Shown: piece after piece, positions 7,125 through 16,400 of the stretch
How the letters are laid out: each line of letters opens with the position of its first letter
Numbering within the stretch: the stretch's first letter is position 1
Source of the DNA: an uncultured Desulfobacter sp.
GTDB taxonomy: Bacteria; Desulfobacterota; Desulfobacteria; Desulfobacterales; Desulfobacteraceae
DNA length: 64,000 nt
Assembly (NCBI RefSeq): GCF_963665355.1
Contig: NZ_OY762229.1
Span: 3,720,001-3,784,000 of the forward strand
Reading direction: 5' to 3'
Notes under the pieces: generated by a model
Told to the model about the DNA's origin: nothing
The model's input: only the letters and a program-made list of their open reading frames with translations
The model's database searches: none
Made by a program: the position numbers and the translations under genes

Positions 7125-10100
7125 TAGATTGGGGCTGATTCTTTTTGCCGCAATACTTTTGGTGCCGGCCGCCTCCCCCTGTGCCCCGGGCAAGAAGTTG
7201 AGCATTATTTTTGCCGTCAGTGCCAGAGACAGTATCATGACCGCCCGGGTCATCAGGGAGCTATCCGCCATGCCCGCCATCGGTGAAACATGCCGTTTCA
7301 GGTTCTACACGGACAAAGAGATCCGTAATGACCGGGTTGGACCAGAAGATGTCAACAGCGCAGACATCATTTTTGCCGATTTCATGAAGCAGGAAATGGA
7401 TGAGTTCTTATCTGCAACCCTGGAAAATACAACCATAAAAATCTACAGCCTTCGCTGCAGCTATCTGGCTGATAAATTAAAGAAAAAAGGATTTCTGCCG
7501 CATCTTGCCACTGAAGCCTATTTCCAGCCGCCCACTGTGGAGAATTTAAAAAATATGGTTTTTATGGTGCTCTGGGACAATGGGATTAAAACGGCTTATG
7601 AAAAACCCTTTGTCCTGCCGGATGAAGGACTCTTTCACCCGGATGCCCCAAATCTTTTTGTAAATTTTAACGATTACCTGAACTGGTACAAAAAACAAGG
7701 CAAGTATAACGACAAAGGGTTCTGGGTGGGGATTCATACCTTCCGAACCTCGGTGGTCAAAGAAAACGGCAAGCTTGAAGCCGGCATAGTTTCAGCCCTT
7801 GAAAAAAGAGGTATCAACGTGCTGCCGGCATTTGGAAAACCGCCTTACCATAAATCCCTTCAGTCCTGTTTTTTGGGTCCGAACGGCAAGCCCCGTGTGG
7901 ATACGCTCGTTGGGTTTTCCTTCCGGTTTTTAAGAGGCTTTCCTGAAGAAACCACTCGGATTTTATCCCAAATTAACGCACCGGTATTTATCCCCTTGGA
8001 AGCCCACGACATCACCATAAACCAATGGGAAAAATCAGGTCAAGGCATTTCCACCCTTCGCACCGCCTGGCAGGTCTGCATACCCGAAGAGAGCGGCGGG
8101 ATTGAACCCACGGTGGTGGGCGGAAAAACAGCCGTGCGGCTTAAAGACATGGCTGACATTTTGTACGACAGAGTCCCCATCCCCGAACAGGTTGATTATC
8201 TGGTCAAACGAATCCAGGCCTGGCACCACCTGAAAATAACAGCCAACTGCGACAAAAAGATCGCCATGCTCTATTGGAACCACCCACCGGGCAAGCAGAA
8301 TATCGGAGGCAGTTACATGAACTGCTTCAGATCTATTGCCCGGATCGTTTCAGCACTTAAAGCCCAAGGATATGCCATTGAAGACGACAATCTCACCGAA
8401 GCGGTTGTGAAAAAACGAATTCTTTCAGGCGCCAGAAACGTGGGCTCATGGGCCCCTGGAGAACTTTCCAGGCTTATTGCCAACCACAGCGTGATAAAGA
8501 TCCCTTTATCACAGTATAAAACATGGTTTGCCCAGCTGCCCGAAGGGTTCAGACAGCATGTGCTGGCGCAGTGGGGGCCGCCTGAATCCACGGATATCAT
8601 GATGGCAAACAACGCCTTCATCATTCCGTGTATCCGCTTGGGGCACCTGTTACTCATGCCCCAGCCTTCCCGGGGATTTGGGGAAGACCCGGAAAAATTA
8701 TATCACGACCCAAAACTTTATCCCCATCATCAATACATCGCCTTTTATATGTGGCTGAAAAAAGAGTTTAAAGCCGATGCCATTATCAGCCTTGGCAAGC
8801 ACGGCACCCACGAATGGCTGCCCGGTAAACAGGTGGGGCTTTCCATCACGGACCCGCCCGACATACTGCTCCAGGATATTCCCAATATCTACCCCTATAT
8901 TGTGGATAATGTGGGTGAAGGCATCCAGGCCAAACGACGGGGCAGGGGCGTTGTCATCGACCATTTAATCCCGCCCCTTAAAAAAGGCGGAACCTACATG
9001 GAATACCGCAAGCTCACCGGGTTGATCGATGCATATCACATGGCCCTTGAAACCGATGAGATGCTGGCCCGGGAAAAGCTGAAAAGTGTGGAATCTCTGA
9101 TTAAAAAGCTGGGGCTCCATAATGATCTGGGTATAAAAACCTACGACGCCGAACCCATTGAAATCGTTGAACACTACATTCTTGAACTCCAGGAAACCAT
9201 GATTCCCTATGGTCTTCACACCTTCGGTGTCTCCCCCGATGGCGAGGCGCTTTTGTCCCTGACAGATGCCGTATGTGATGCAAGCCCGGAAATAAAACAG
9301 GCCGATATGAAAATGCGGCTCAGTGCCTGTGGGGAAAAAGAGCTGACATCTCTTCTCGACGCCCTGAACGGTGGATACATTGCCCCGGCCGAAGGCAATG
9401 ATCCCATCCGAAACCCCGAAGCCGTGCCCACGGGAAAAAATTTTTTCGGATTTAACATTGATAAGGTGCCGTCAAAGGAAGCTTGGCTCATGGGCAAAAA
9501 ATTGGCCGACGACATGATTGCCGCCTACCGGGAAAAGCATGGATGTTATCCGGACAAGCTGGGATTGATTCTCTGGAGTACGGAGCTGCAAAGAAACGAA
9601 GGGGCCAGCGTTGCGGCCGTATTGTATCTATTAGGCGTATCACCGGTGTGGGATAAAAAGAATCAGGTGGTGGACATTGTTCCCATACCGGGCCATTTGC
9701 TCAAGCGGCCCCGGATAGATGTGTTGATCCAGGCTTCCGGGCTTTTCAGGGACAGTTATGCAAAATTGATCAAACTCATGGACCGGGCCGTGGACATGGC
9801 ATCCAAACTCAAGGATGTGGAGAATTTTGTGGCCGTCCATAACCAGGCCATTGAAGCTGTCCTGATAAAAAACGGATATTCTCCCAAGGAAGCCAAAGCG
9901 TTAAGCCTGGCCAGGGTGTTTGCACCCATGCCCGGGGCCTATTCCCATGCCATGCAGGAACTGATTCCCAACAGCGGGGTATGGGAAAATGAAAAAGAGA
10001 TCGCCGATGTTTTTATTCATCATTATTCTTATGCCTATGGCAACAACATTTGGGGCAAATCCTTAAAAAGCGCCTACCTGTCCAATCTTAAGGATGTGAA

Positions 10101-11016
10101 AATGGCCATGCACACCACCTCTTCCAATGTTTATAATCTTCTGGATAATGATGATGTCTTCGCATTTTTAGGCGGGCTTTCCCTGGCAGTTAAGCAGCAG
10201 ACCGGCAGCTTTCCCGAAACCGTTGTGGCGGATATGAAAGATGGAAAAACCGTAACGCTTGACGATCTGCCCAAGGCCATCGGAAAGGCGCTGAGAACCC
10301 GGTACCTGAATCCCAAATGGATTGAAGGAATGAAAAAGCAAGGGTATTCCGGTGCCAAGGCCATGGATGAATTTGTGGAGAACCTGTGGGGATTTCAGGT
10401 GACCGCCCCCTGGGCCGTGGACGGCAATTACTGGGAACAGGTTCATGATGTCTATGTCCAGGACAAATACGGCGAAAACCTCAAGGATTTTTTTGATAAA
10501 AACAACCCCTGGGCAATCCAGTCCATCACGGCCCGCATGCTTGAAGCCGATAGAAAAAAGTACTGGCAGGCACCGGAAAAAATGAAAAAAAATATTGCCC
10601 GGGCCTTTGCCGTCAACGTGATTGAAAAAGGGGTGGCCTGCTGTGAGCACACCTGCAACAATCCCATGTTTCAGCAATATGTCTCCAATTATTTATCCCT
10701 GGCCGGTCTTTTAACCCCCAAGCAGATAGACGCATTTAAAATGGTCCTGGCCAAGGCCGTAGGAAAGTCCTTGGAAGATAGAATTGTGGAGCACCAGAAA
10801 GCCCGGCAGAGCCTCGAAAAGATCATCAAGGAGATTCAGCAACCTGAGAATGTCCGGGCCAACACCAAAGAGAAAAATATCGAAGGATTTGAGATGGTGG
10901 AAGAAAAGGCAACCCAAACCACCGTAACAACTTCAGGTTCAGCCTGGCAGGTCATGGCGATCGCCGCAGGAATCCTGGTGCTTTTGGTTGCAGGGTATAA
11001 ATTGAATCGTGTCTGA
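7111..11016 (+). CDS. Exported, membrane-anchored CobN/HmuS-like chelatase
   Basis: 1301 aa of CobN/BchH type, the large subunit of Mg/Co chelatases. It differs from cytoplasmic CobN in having an N-terminal signal peptide (about 1-25) and a single C-terminal membrane helix (about 1278-1297) after a charged linker, so the catalytic body should face the periplasm. Conserved CobN features are present: SLGKHGTHEWLPGK at about 559-572 and TSSNVYNLLDNDDVFAFLG at about 1008-1026. No CobS/CobT-type ATPase subunits are nearby, so proton-motive force through the ExbB/DUF2149 pair is the more likely energy source. Bacteroidota HmuS, a homologue in haem use, is encoded with the same partners. Here the riboswitch suggests insertion or removal of cobalt in a corrinoid; direction unknown. 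Confidence 0.85.
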   Translation: MKLINRLGLILFAAILLVPAASPCAPGKKLSIIFAVSARDSIMTARVIRELSAMPAIGETCRFRFYTDKEIRNDRVGPEDVNSADIIFADFMKQEMDEFLSATLENTTIKIYSLRCSYLADKLKKKGFLPHLATEAYFQPPTVENLKNMVFMVLWDNGIKTAYEKPFVLPDEGLFHPDAPNLFVNFNDYLNWYKKQGKYNDKGFWVGIHTFRTSVVKENGKLEAGIVSALEKRGINVLPAFGKPPYHKSLQSCFLGPNGKPRVDTLVGFSFRFLRGFPEETTRILSQINAPVFIPLEAHDITINQWEKSGQGISTLRTAWQVCIPEESGGIEPTVVGGKTAVRLKDMADILYDRVPIPEQVDYLVKRIQAWHHLKITANCDKKIAMLYWNHPPGKQNIGGSYMNCFRSIARIVSALKAQGYAIEDDNLTEAVVKKRILSGARNVGSWAPGELSRLIANHSVIKIPLSQYKTWFAQLPEGFRQHVLAQWGPPESTDIMMANNAFIIPCIRLGHLLLMPQPSRGFGEDPEKLYHDPKLYPHHQYIAFYMWLKKEFKADAIISLGKHGTHEWLPGKQVGLSITDPPDILLQDIPNIYPYIVDNVGEGIQAKRRGRGVVIDHLIPPLKKGGTYMEYRKLTGLIDAYHMALETDEMLAREKLKSVESLIKKLGLHNDLGIKTYDAEPIEIVEHYILELQETMIPYGLHTFGVSPDGEALLSLTDAVCDASPEIKQADMKMRLSACGEKELTSLLDALNGGYIAPAEGNDPIRNPEAVPTGKNFFGFNIDKVPSKEAWLMGKKLADDMIAAYREKHGCYPDKLGLILWSTELQRNEGASVAAVLYLLGVSPVWDKKNQVVDIVPIPGHLLKRPRIDVLIQASGLFRDSYAKLIKLMDRAVDMASKLKDVENFVAVHNQAIEAVLIKNGYSPKEAKALSLARVFAPMPGAYSHAMQELIPNSGVWENEKEIADVFIHHYSYAYGNNIWGKSLKSAYLSNLKDVKMAMHTTSSNVYNLLDNDDVFAFLGGLSLAVKQQTGSFPETVVADMKDGKTVTLDDLPKAIGKALRTRYLNPKWIEGMKKQGYSGAKAMDEFVENLWGFQVTAPWAVDGNYWEQVHDVYVQDKYGENLKDFFDKNNPWAIQSITARMLEADRKKYWQAPEKMKKNIARAFAVNVIEKGVACCEHTCNNPMFQQYVSNYLSLAGLLTPKQIDAFKMVLAKAVGKSLEDRIVEHQKARQSLEKIIKEIQQPENVRANTKEKNIEGFEMVEEKATQTTVTTSGSAWQVMAIAAGILVLLVAGYKLNRV

Positions 11017-11040
11017 ACCAAAACAAAGGAGTGATCAATT

Positions 11041-11892
11041 ATGCATCAACATGGTTACATAGGCCGGAAAATGCGCCAGCCAAGACTTAAAGAACAACCG
11101 GCAATTGTCATTGCGGCGTTCGGGTCATCATCCCGGGGCCAGGATGCCATGGACAGGGTCCAGGCGCAGTTGGCCGAACAATTTTCCGATTACGAGATTT
11201 ACTGGGCCTATACCTCGGAGATCATCCGCAGAAAAAAAGGGCTGCCAAGCCTTTTGGAGATATTGGGAAAGGTAGAAGCCGATGGGTACCGAAAAGCGGT
11301 GGTTCAGCCCCTGCATGTATTTCCGGGAACAGAATATCAACAGGTCAGGGAATCTTCTCTGTATTTCCCGGGGCTGCGGGTGGTGCTTGGCGAGACACTT
11401 TGCCACCGGTGGGCTTTTGTTGAACAGGTGATTGAAGAAGTATCCAAAGATTTTTTGACCGGGGAAAAGGAGATCAATCTGCTGGCCCTGCACGGCACGC
11501 CCCTGGCGGCAGATCCGGTGAACATGGTTTATATGTGTATTAATCATCTTGTGTCAGGTCTTTATGATAATGTGTATGCGGCCACGGTAGAAGGCATACC
11601 CAACATCAACAGTGTTGCCGGGCAAATTCGCAAGGCCCATGTCCAACAAGGCTTTACCCGCATCCGTCTGATTCCCATGATGTTTCTGGCCGGTATCCAT
11701 GTGGAAGATGATCTGATGGGGCCTGAAGACAGTTGGCGCTGCTTGTTTGAAGATATGGGCATGGCGGTTGACTGTCCAACAATCTCTATCGGCGCCAGTG
11801 AATATTTCAAAGGCTTGGCATTCCGGAAAGAATGTATACGTTTTTTTTGTCAACGGTTAGAACGTGCTCTGAAGATTATGAGCTGCTACTAA
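11041..11892 (+). CDS. cbiK: Sirohydrochlorin cobaltochelatase, CbiK type
   Basis: 283 aa. CbiK inserts Co2+ into sirohydrochlorin early in anaerobic cobalamin synthesis. Visible motifs: IVIAAFGSSSRG (chelatase start), VQPLHVFPGTEYQQV with the first metal-site His, NLLALHGTPLAADP with the second, and LIPMMFLAGIHVEDDLMG near the C-terminus. AAAGGAG lies 9 nt before the ATG. There is no signal peptide, so this is the cytoplasmic form, unlike the exported CbiK known from Desulfovibrio. It follows the CobN-like gene by 24 nt with no terminator between, so it shares the cobalamin riboswitch. Confidence 0.88.
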   Translation: MHQHGYIGRKMRQPRLKEQPAIVIAAFGSSSRGQDAMDRVQAQLAEQFSDYEIYWAYTSEIIRRKKGLPSLLEILGKVEADGYRKAVVQPLHVFPGTEYQQVRESSLYFPGLRVVLGETLCHRWAFVEQVIEEVSKDFLTGEKEINLLALHGTPLAADPVNMVYMCINHLVSGLYDNVYAATVEGIPNINSVAGQIRKAHVQQGFTRIRLIPMMFLAGIHVEDDLMGPEDSWRCLFEDMGMAVDCPTISIGASEYFKGLAFRKECIRFFCQRLERALKIMSCY

Positions 11893-12205
11893 AGAGCGCG
11901 AATCTTGTGTTATTTTTGACCGGCCTCAAAAATTTAGTTGATCAAATCAAGGGTCTGGGGGAAAGATTACCCTCAGGTGTTTCTTGAACGGGTGTTGACT
12001 ATTTTTATATTGGGGGGACTGACATGAATATCCGATAGATCAAATTGGGAAATGGGAAGAAAGATAGCTTTTTTTATGCTTTATCTCCTTGATACTTGAA
12101 GACAACTGCTCCGATAGGCAATGAGGGTCGAGAAGGATATTCTTTACCAGCCTTAATGATTTTGATCATATCGTTTCCTAATGGAATAAACTTTTAAACC
12201 CAAGT
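11893..12205. other. Intergenic stretch without a supported gene
   Basis: 313 bases between convergent cbiK and a small reverse gene. A reverse-strand ORF of 31 codons ending near 12065 (MIKIIKAGKEYPSRP...) is open but has no clear ribosome-binding site; it may be a remnant. No terminator with a good stem was seen after cbiK. Confidence 0.4.
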
Positions 12206-12478
12206 CTATCGAATAAAATCTCCGTAAATTTTTTCATATCTTTCCTGGAGTGAATCAAAATGGCCCCATGATTCAGTTGCTTGATCAACAATATTATAAG
12301 CCCTTGCTTCAAATTTTTCTGTTAACCCATTTTCATTAATCAGTTTTAAAGCTTCTTCAAACATATCTTCCGGTTCAGAATAGTAATTCTCTTCATCAAC
12401 GCCGAATTCATCTCTTCTTTTTTTTTCTTGGATAGTTCTTTTTTGAACGCTGGTAATGTGAATTTTTCCATTTGTCAT
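12206..12478 (-). CDS. Small hypothetical acidic/charged protein
   Basis: 90 aa, hydrophilic, no membrane segment, with a helical, acidic C-terminal half (EDMFEEALKLINENGL). I do not recognise the family. Basic N-terminus plus acidic helical tail could fit a small regulatory or antitoxin-like protein, but there is no adjacent toxin. Composition and codon use look like a real gene. Confidence 0.5.
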   Translation of the reverse strand: MTNGKIHITSVQKRTIQEKKRRDEFGVDEENYYSEPEDMFEEALKLINENGLTEKFEARAYNIVDQATESWGHFDSLQERYEKIYGDFIR

Positions 12479-12652
12479 CCCTGGTTAAAAATTTCAGAGG
12501 ACACCTCACCTGATTCCCAACAACAGCTAAATAAGGAAAAAAGTTACCTAATTCCAACAACAATTAATCAAGGTGTATCCTTGATTCGCGTGAAAGGGTT
12601 CCTCGGTGATGGGGAGTCCTATTCCGATTGTGCTTTATGATTATATCTTTTC

Positions 12653-13099
12653 TCAGTTATAGGCCAGGCGCATTTTTTCATCATTCATTGTCGCACCAAT
12701 GATTCCCTGCCATTCATCATTGTTCCACGTTCCCAGTTTTTCATGCACCTTCAGATATTTTTCCGGTATGGGGTGGGTACCGTATACGACTTCAAGGCCA
12801 TATTTCTTTTCGATATAGTCATGAAAATAGACGATATGAGGGCATGGCGGATATCCGACAATCAACCCGGTTGCCAGGTGGATTATATTTGCGCCATTTG
12901 CTTTCATTTCATCCACGGCATACTCGATGTTGCCTCCAGGGCATCCGTCGCAACTGGTGTATCCAACAACTTCAACGTCCATATCCTTGTATCTGCTGAA
13001 TGCACCCTCCCGATTCTTGAGTGACTTGAAACATTTTCCTCCGGCACATCTCCGATATCGGTCACAAATAAATATCCCGATCTTGTTTGTCTTTTTCAT
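12653..13099 (-). CDS. CGGC domain-containing protein (putative metal-binding)
   Basis: 148 aa. Cysteines are arranged as in the CGGC family: CDRYRRCAGGKCFKSL near the N-terminus (residues 12-27) and SCDGCPGG at about 49-56, plus PPCPH at about 84. The family is common in anaerobes and thought to bind a metal or cluster; its biochemical role is not established. Stands alone, transcribed opposite to the pilus locus. Confidence 0.8.
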   Translation of the reverse strand: MKKTNKIGIFICDRYRRCAGGKCFKSLKNREGAFSRYKDMDVEVVGYTSCDGCPGGNIEYAVDEMKANGANIIHLATGLIVGYPPCPHIVYFHDYIEKKYGLEVVYGTHPIPEKYLKVHEKLGTWNNDEWQGIIGATMNDEKMRLAYN

Positions 13100-13405
13100 A
13101 TAGTCTCCATATCCTCTGAAGGCATAACCAGAAACGTTTTATCAGTAGTCCCACCGATACAAAGGTCAACACCCTACAATTTAAGAAAATTTTGTGCCGC
13201 CATAAAAAAAATCGGCATTCAAATTTATTGAAGAATAAACTGACTATCGTTTGGATGGCAAGGGCGAATTTAATCTCCTTGATTTCTATTTATATAGGGC
13301 ATTGTTTTGATTTGTTATTGAACGGTGATCAGAACGGCCTGATATATGAAATTTAGCTGATTAACCCCGAGGGGTTGGGGGCTTACTTTTCCTTGATTGC
13401 CGAGG

Positions 13406-13420
13406 TGGCATTGAATTTGC
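13406..13420 (+). promoter_or_regulatory. Candidate sigma-54 (-24/-12) promoter for the usher gene
   Basis: TGGCATTGAATTTGC matches the sigma-54 consensus with the invariant GG and GC at the correct spacing. It lies 38 nt upstream of the usher ATG, placing the transcription start near 13432. The 358-base gap 13100-13457 otherwise holds only a short GC palindrome (AACCCCGAGGGGTT, near 13364). Confidence 0.6.
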
Positions 13421-13457
13421 CTGTTAGAGTTTAAGACTAATAGTTATCGGGAATTAT

Positions 13458-16400
13458 ATGGATTCTATATCTAAAGTCGGTTTAGAGCAGAGCATGGATA
13501 TATCCAGGTCTGCGGCCGGCTCTAATAAAAATCTGTTTTCAAAAATCATCGAGCAGGAAAGTGCAAATGTACTGTTGGATGGTAGGAACCGATATGGAGA
13601 GTCGGGCCAATTGCGTCAATCAGATGACGCAATTGCTGTCAAAACGCCGGACAAAATCATGGCCGGAAATGACCCGGAATACGAACAATCTCCGGAACCC
13701 ATGGTGGCGATTCCCGAAAGTCCCCTTGAATCCAACAAAATCCAGCCCTCTGCTGAAGTTGCAGAAAACGCACCTGGTATAATTCGTGATGAACATCAGG
13801 TGATCCTGAATGTTGAATATGAACGATTCGTTTTAAATGACGGGTTGTTGGGGTACAGCGATTCCCAGCGACTTTTTATTCCCCTCTCGGAGATATCAAG
13901 AACATTGGATTTCAATATCAATGTGAATGCCGAAAAAGGAACAGCCTCGGGCTGGTTTATCTCTGAAGACAGAACATTTTCCCTGGATATGTCCAAAGGC
14001 CGGGTGGTAACCGGTCCAAAAACCTTAGCCGTTCCCTCTGATGGCATTGCAGCTGCGGATGGTGAAATTTATGTTGATAGCAGCCTTCTTTCACAATGGT
14101 TTCCGGTGGATTTCCAGTTGGATTTTGCAAATCAATCCATTGCTGTAAATCCGCGGGAGAAGTTGCCGTTTCAAAAAAGGATTGAAAGGGAACAGGGGTG
14201 GATCAGGCTTGAAGGCCAGTCAGATGACGGCACACGGTTTCCCAGAAAGAATTCAGAATATGGCATGTTAAGTGTCCCGTTTGCTGATCTGGGGCTTAAA
14301 ACTTCCTATTCTGACAGGGATGATGGTAATGACGGGTATAAAACGGATTTTTACCTGAGTGCCAAGGGTGATTTCGGGAAAATGAATTCCGAGGTCTATT
14401 TTTCCGGAAATGATAAAGAAGGTGTGGATACATCCAGAATAACATTGAGAAGAAAAGATCCCAATGCACAAATGTTGGGGCCTCTCAAGGCAACCGGGAT
14501 CTCTGCGGGTGATATCCGTGTTGCGGAACTGCCCATGATCGGCGGGGGGCTTGAAAGGGGAATCGGTGTTACAAATGCAAAAATTTTAAGACCCAGGGAG
14601 TATGATACCACCTATTTTGAAGGCAATCTGCCGCCGGACTGGGATGTTGAAGTATATAGGAACGGTACTCTGGTGGGGTCCCAGAGGGTTGGAATAGAAG
14701 GACAATACAGTTTCAGCGATGTCCCGGTATATTATGGGAAAAATGATTTTAAACTTGTTTTCTACGGTCCCCAGGGACAGGAAAGGATCGAGACGAAAAC
14801 CATTAATGTCGGCAATGACTTACTCAAAAAAGGCGAGCATGAATATCAGATAACATTAAGTCAGAAAAACGCACAGGTGTATGATCCCGATGAAACAATC
14901 GACCTTGAGGATGAGGATACGCCCAAGCTCAATTTCCTTTATTCTTACGGCCTGGGTGGCAACCTGTCAGTCGGCGGCGGTCTATCCAGCCAGGAGGTGG
15001 GCGGGGACCGTCACAATTACCTGAACTTCGGAGCAAAAAAGAGCTTTGACAACCTTTATCTCAGCGGGGATTTTCTCCAGGATACCCGGGGGGGGAATGC
15101 TGTTGAAATGCTCGCCCAAACAGGGATAAATGATATCAGTTTACGATTTAAAAAACGATTTTATAATGGGCTGGATACCACCAGCGGCAGTTTAAATGAT
15201 TTAAAAAGCCAGACAGCGGTATCTGCATCCGGGAAAATAGATAAAAAAGGAGAGCTTCCGGATATCCCTTATACGCTCTCTTACGGGGAGACAGAAAAGG
15301 ACGATTCTACCTATAGATACTTGGACGGCAGACTTTCTGCCAATATTAAAAATATTAACCTGAGCAGCGGATTGAGATGGTCTGAGAATGACGAGTCAGA
15401 CGATGCTGCCTCATGGACCGGCGATTTTCAGACAACGGCACAATTGGGTGATTTCAGGTTGCAGGGTCGTCTGACCTATGATTTAGACCCAGATCCAACT
15501 CTTACTGCCGCCGAACTTTCCAATTTTCTCAGGATTGATGACAACCTGAGTGCCGAGTTGAGCCTGAGTAAATATATGGACGATCAAAAAGAACTTGCCG
15601 GCACCATGGGGTTAAACTGGAAACATGATAATTTCACCCTTTCTCCACAATTTTCATATGATGACAGGGGAAACTGGCAGGCTTTTTTAGGTATTTCAAC
15701 TTCATTCGGTATGGAGCCCAGGTCTGGAAAACTTAAAGCCTCCTCCACCCGGATGGCCGACAGCGGTGCCGTTTCGGCAAGGGTGTACCATGATAAAAAT
15801 TATAACGGCACCTTTGATGCCGGGGACGAGCATATTGACGGTGCGGTGGTGAAAGCTGTTCAATCCGACAAAAAAGCTGAATCCGATGAAACCGGAGTGG
15901 CGTTTTTAACCGGGCTTCAAAAGTATAAGCCAACGGATATTGTACTTGATAAATCAACATTGGAGGATCCCTTTTGGGAACCCATTGCGAAAAATCTTTC
16001 CATCGTACCGAGACCTGGCCATGTCGAACAAATTGATATTCCCGTTGTTACGACAGGAGAGATTGACGGACGCATCGTGATTGAGTCAGAAGATGGAGAG
16101 AAAAAATATCTTTCCAATGTTAAGGTGCAGCTTATTGATGAAAAAGGAAAAATGGTTCAGGAGACCCGGTCTGCATATGACGGATTTTATTGTTTCCAAA
16201 AAATATTACCGGGAAAATATTCGGTTCAAGTCACCCCGGAAGACGATCAAAATATTGATTCCGCAAGCCAGGAGGTGAAAATTGACAGTGAGGGGGCTTT
16301 GGCTCTTGGGAACGATATCACTCTTAAATCCAGGGAAATTCGTATGGCAGACGAGAAACCAGTTGAGCTTGAAAATCAAAGTCAGGTCGCCATGGGCGAA

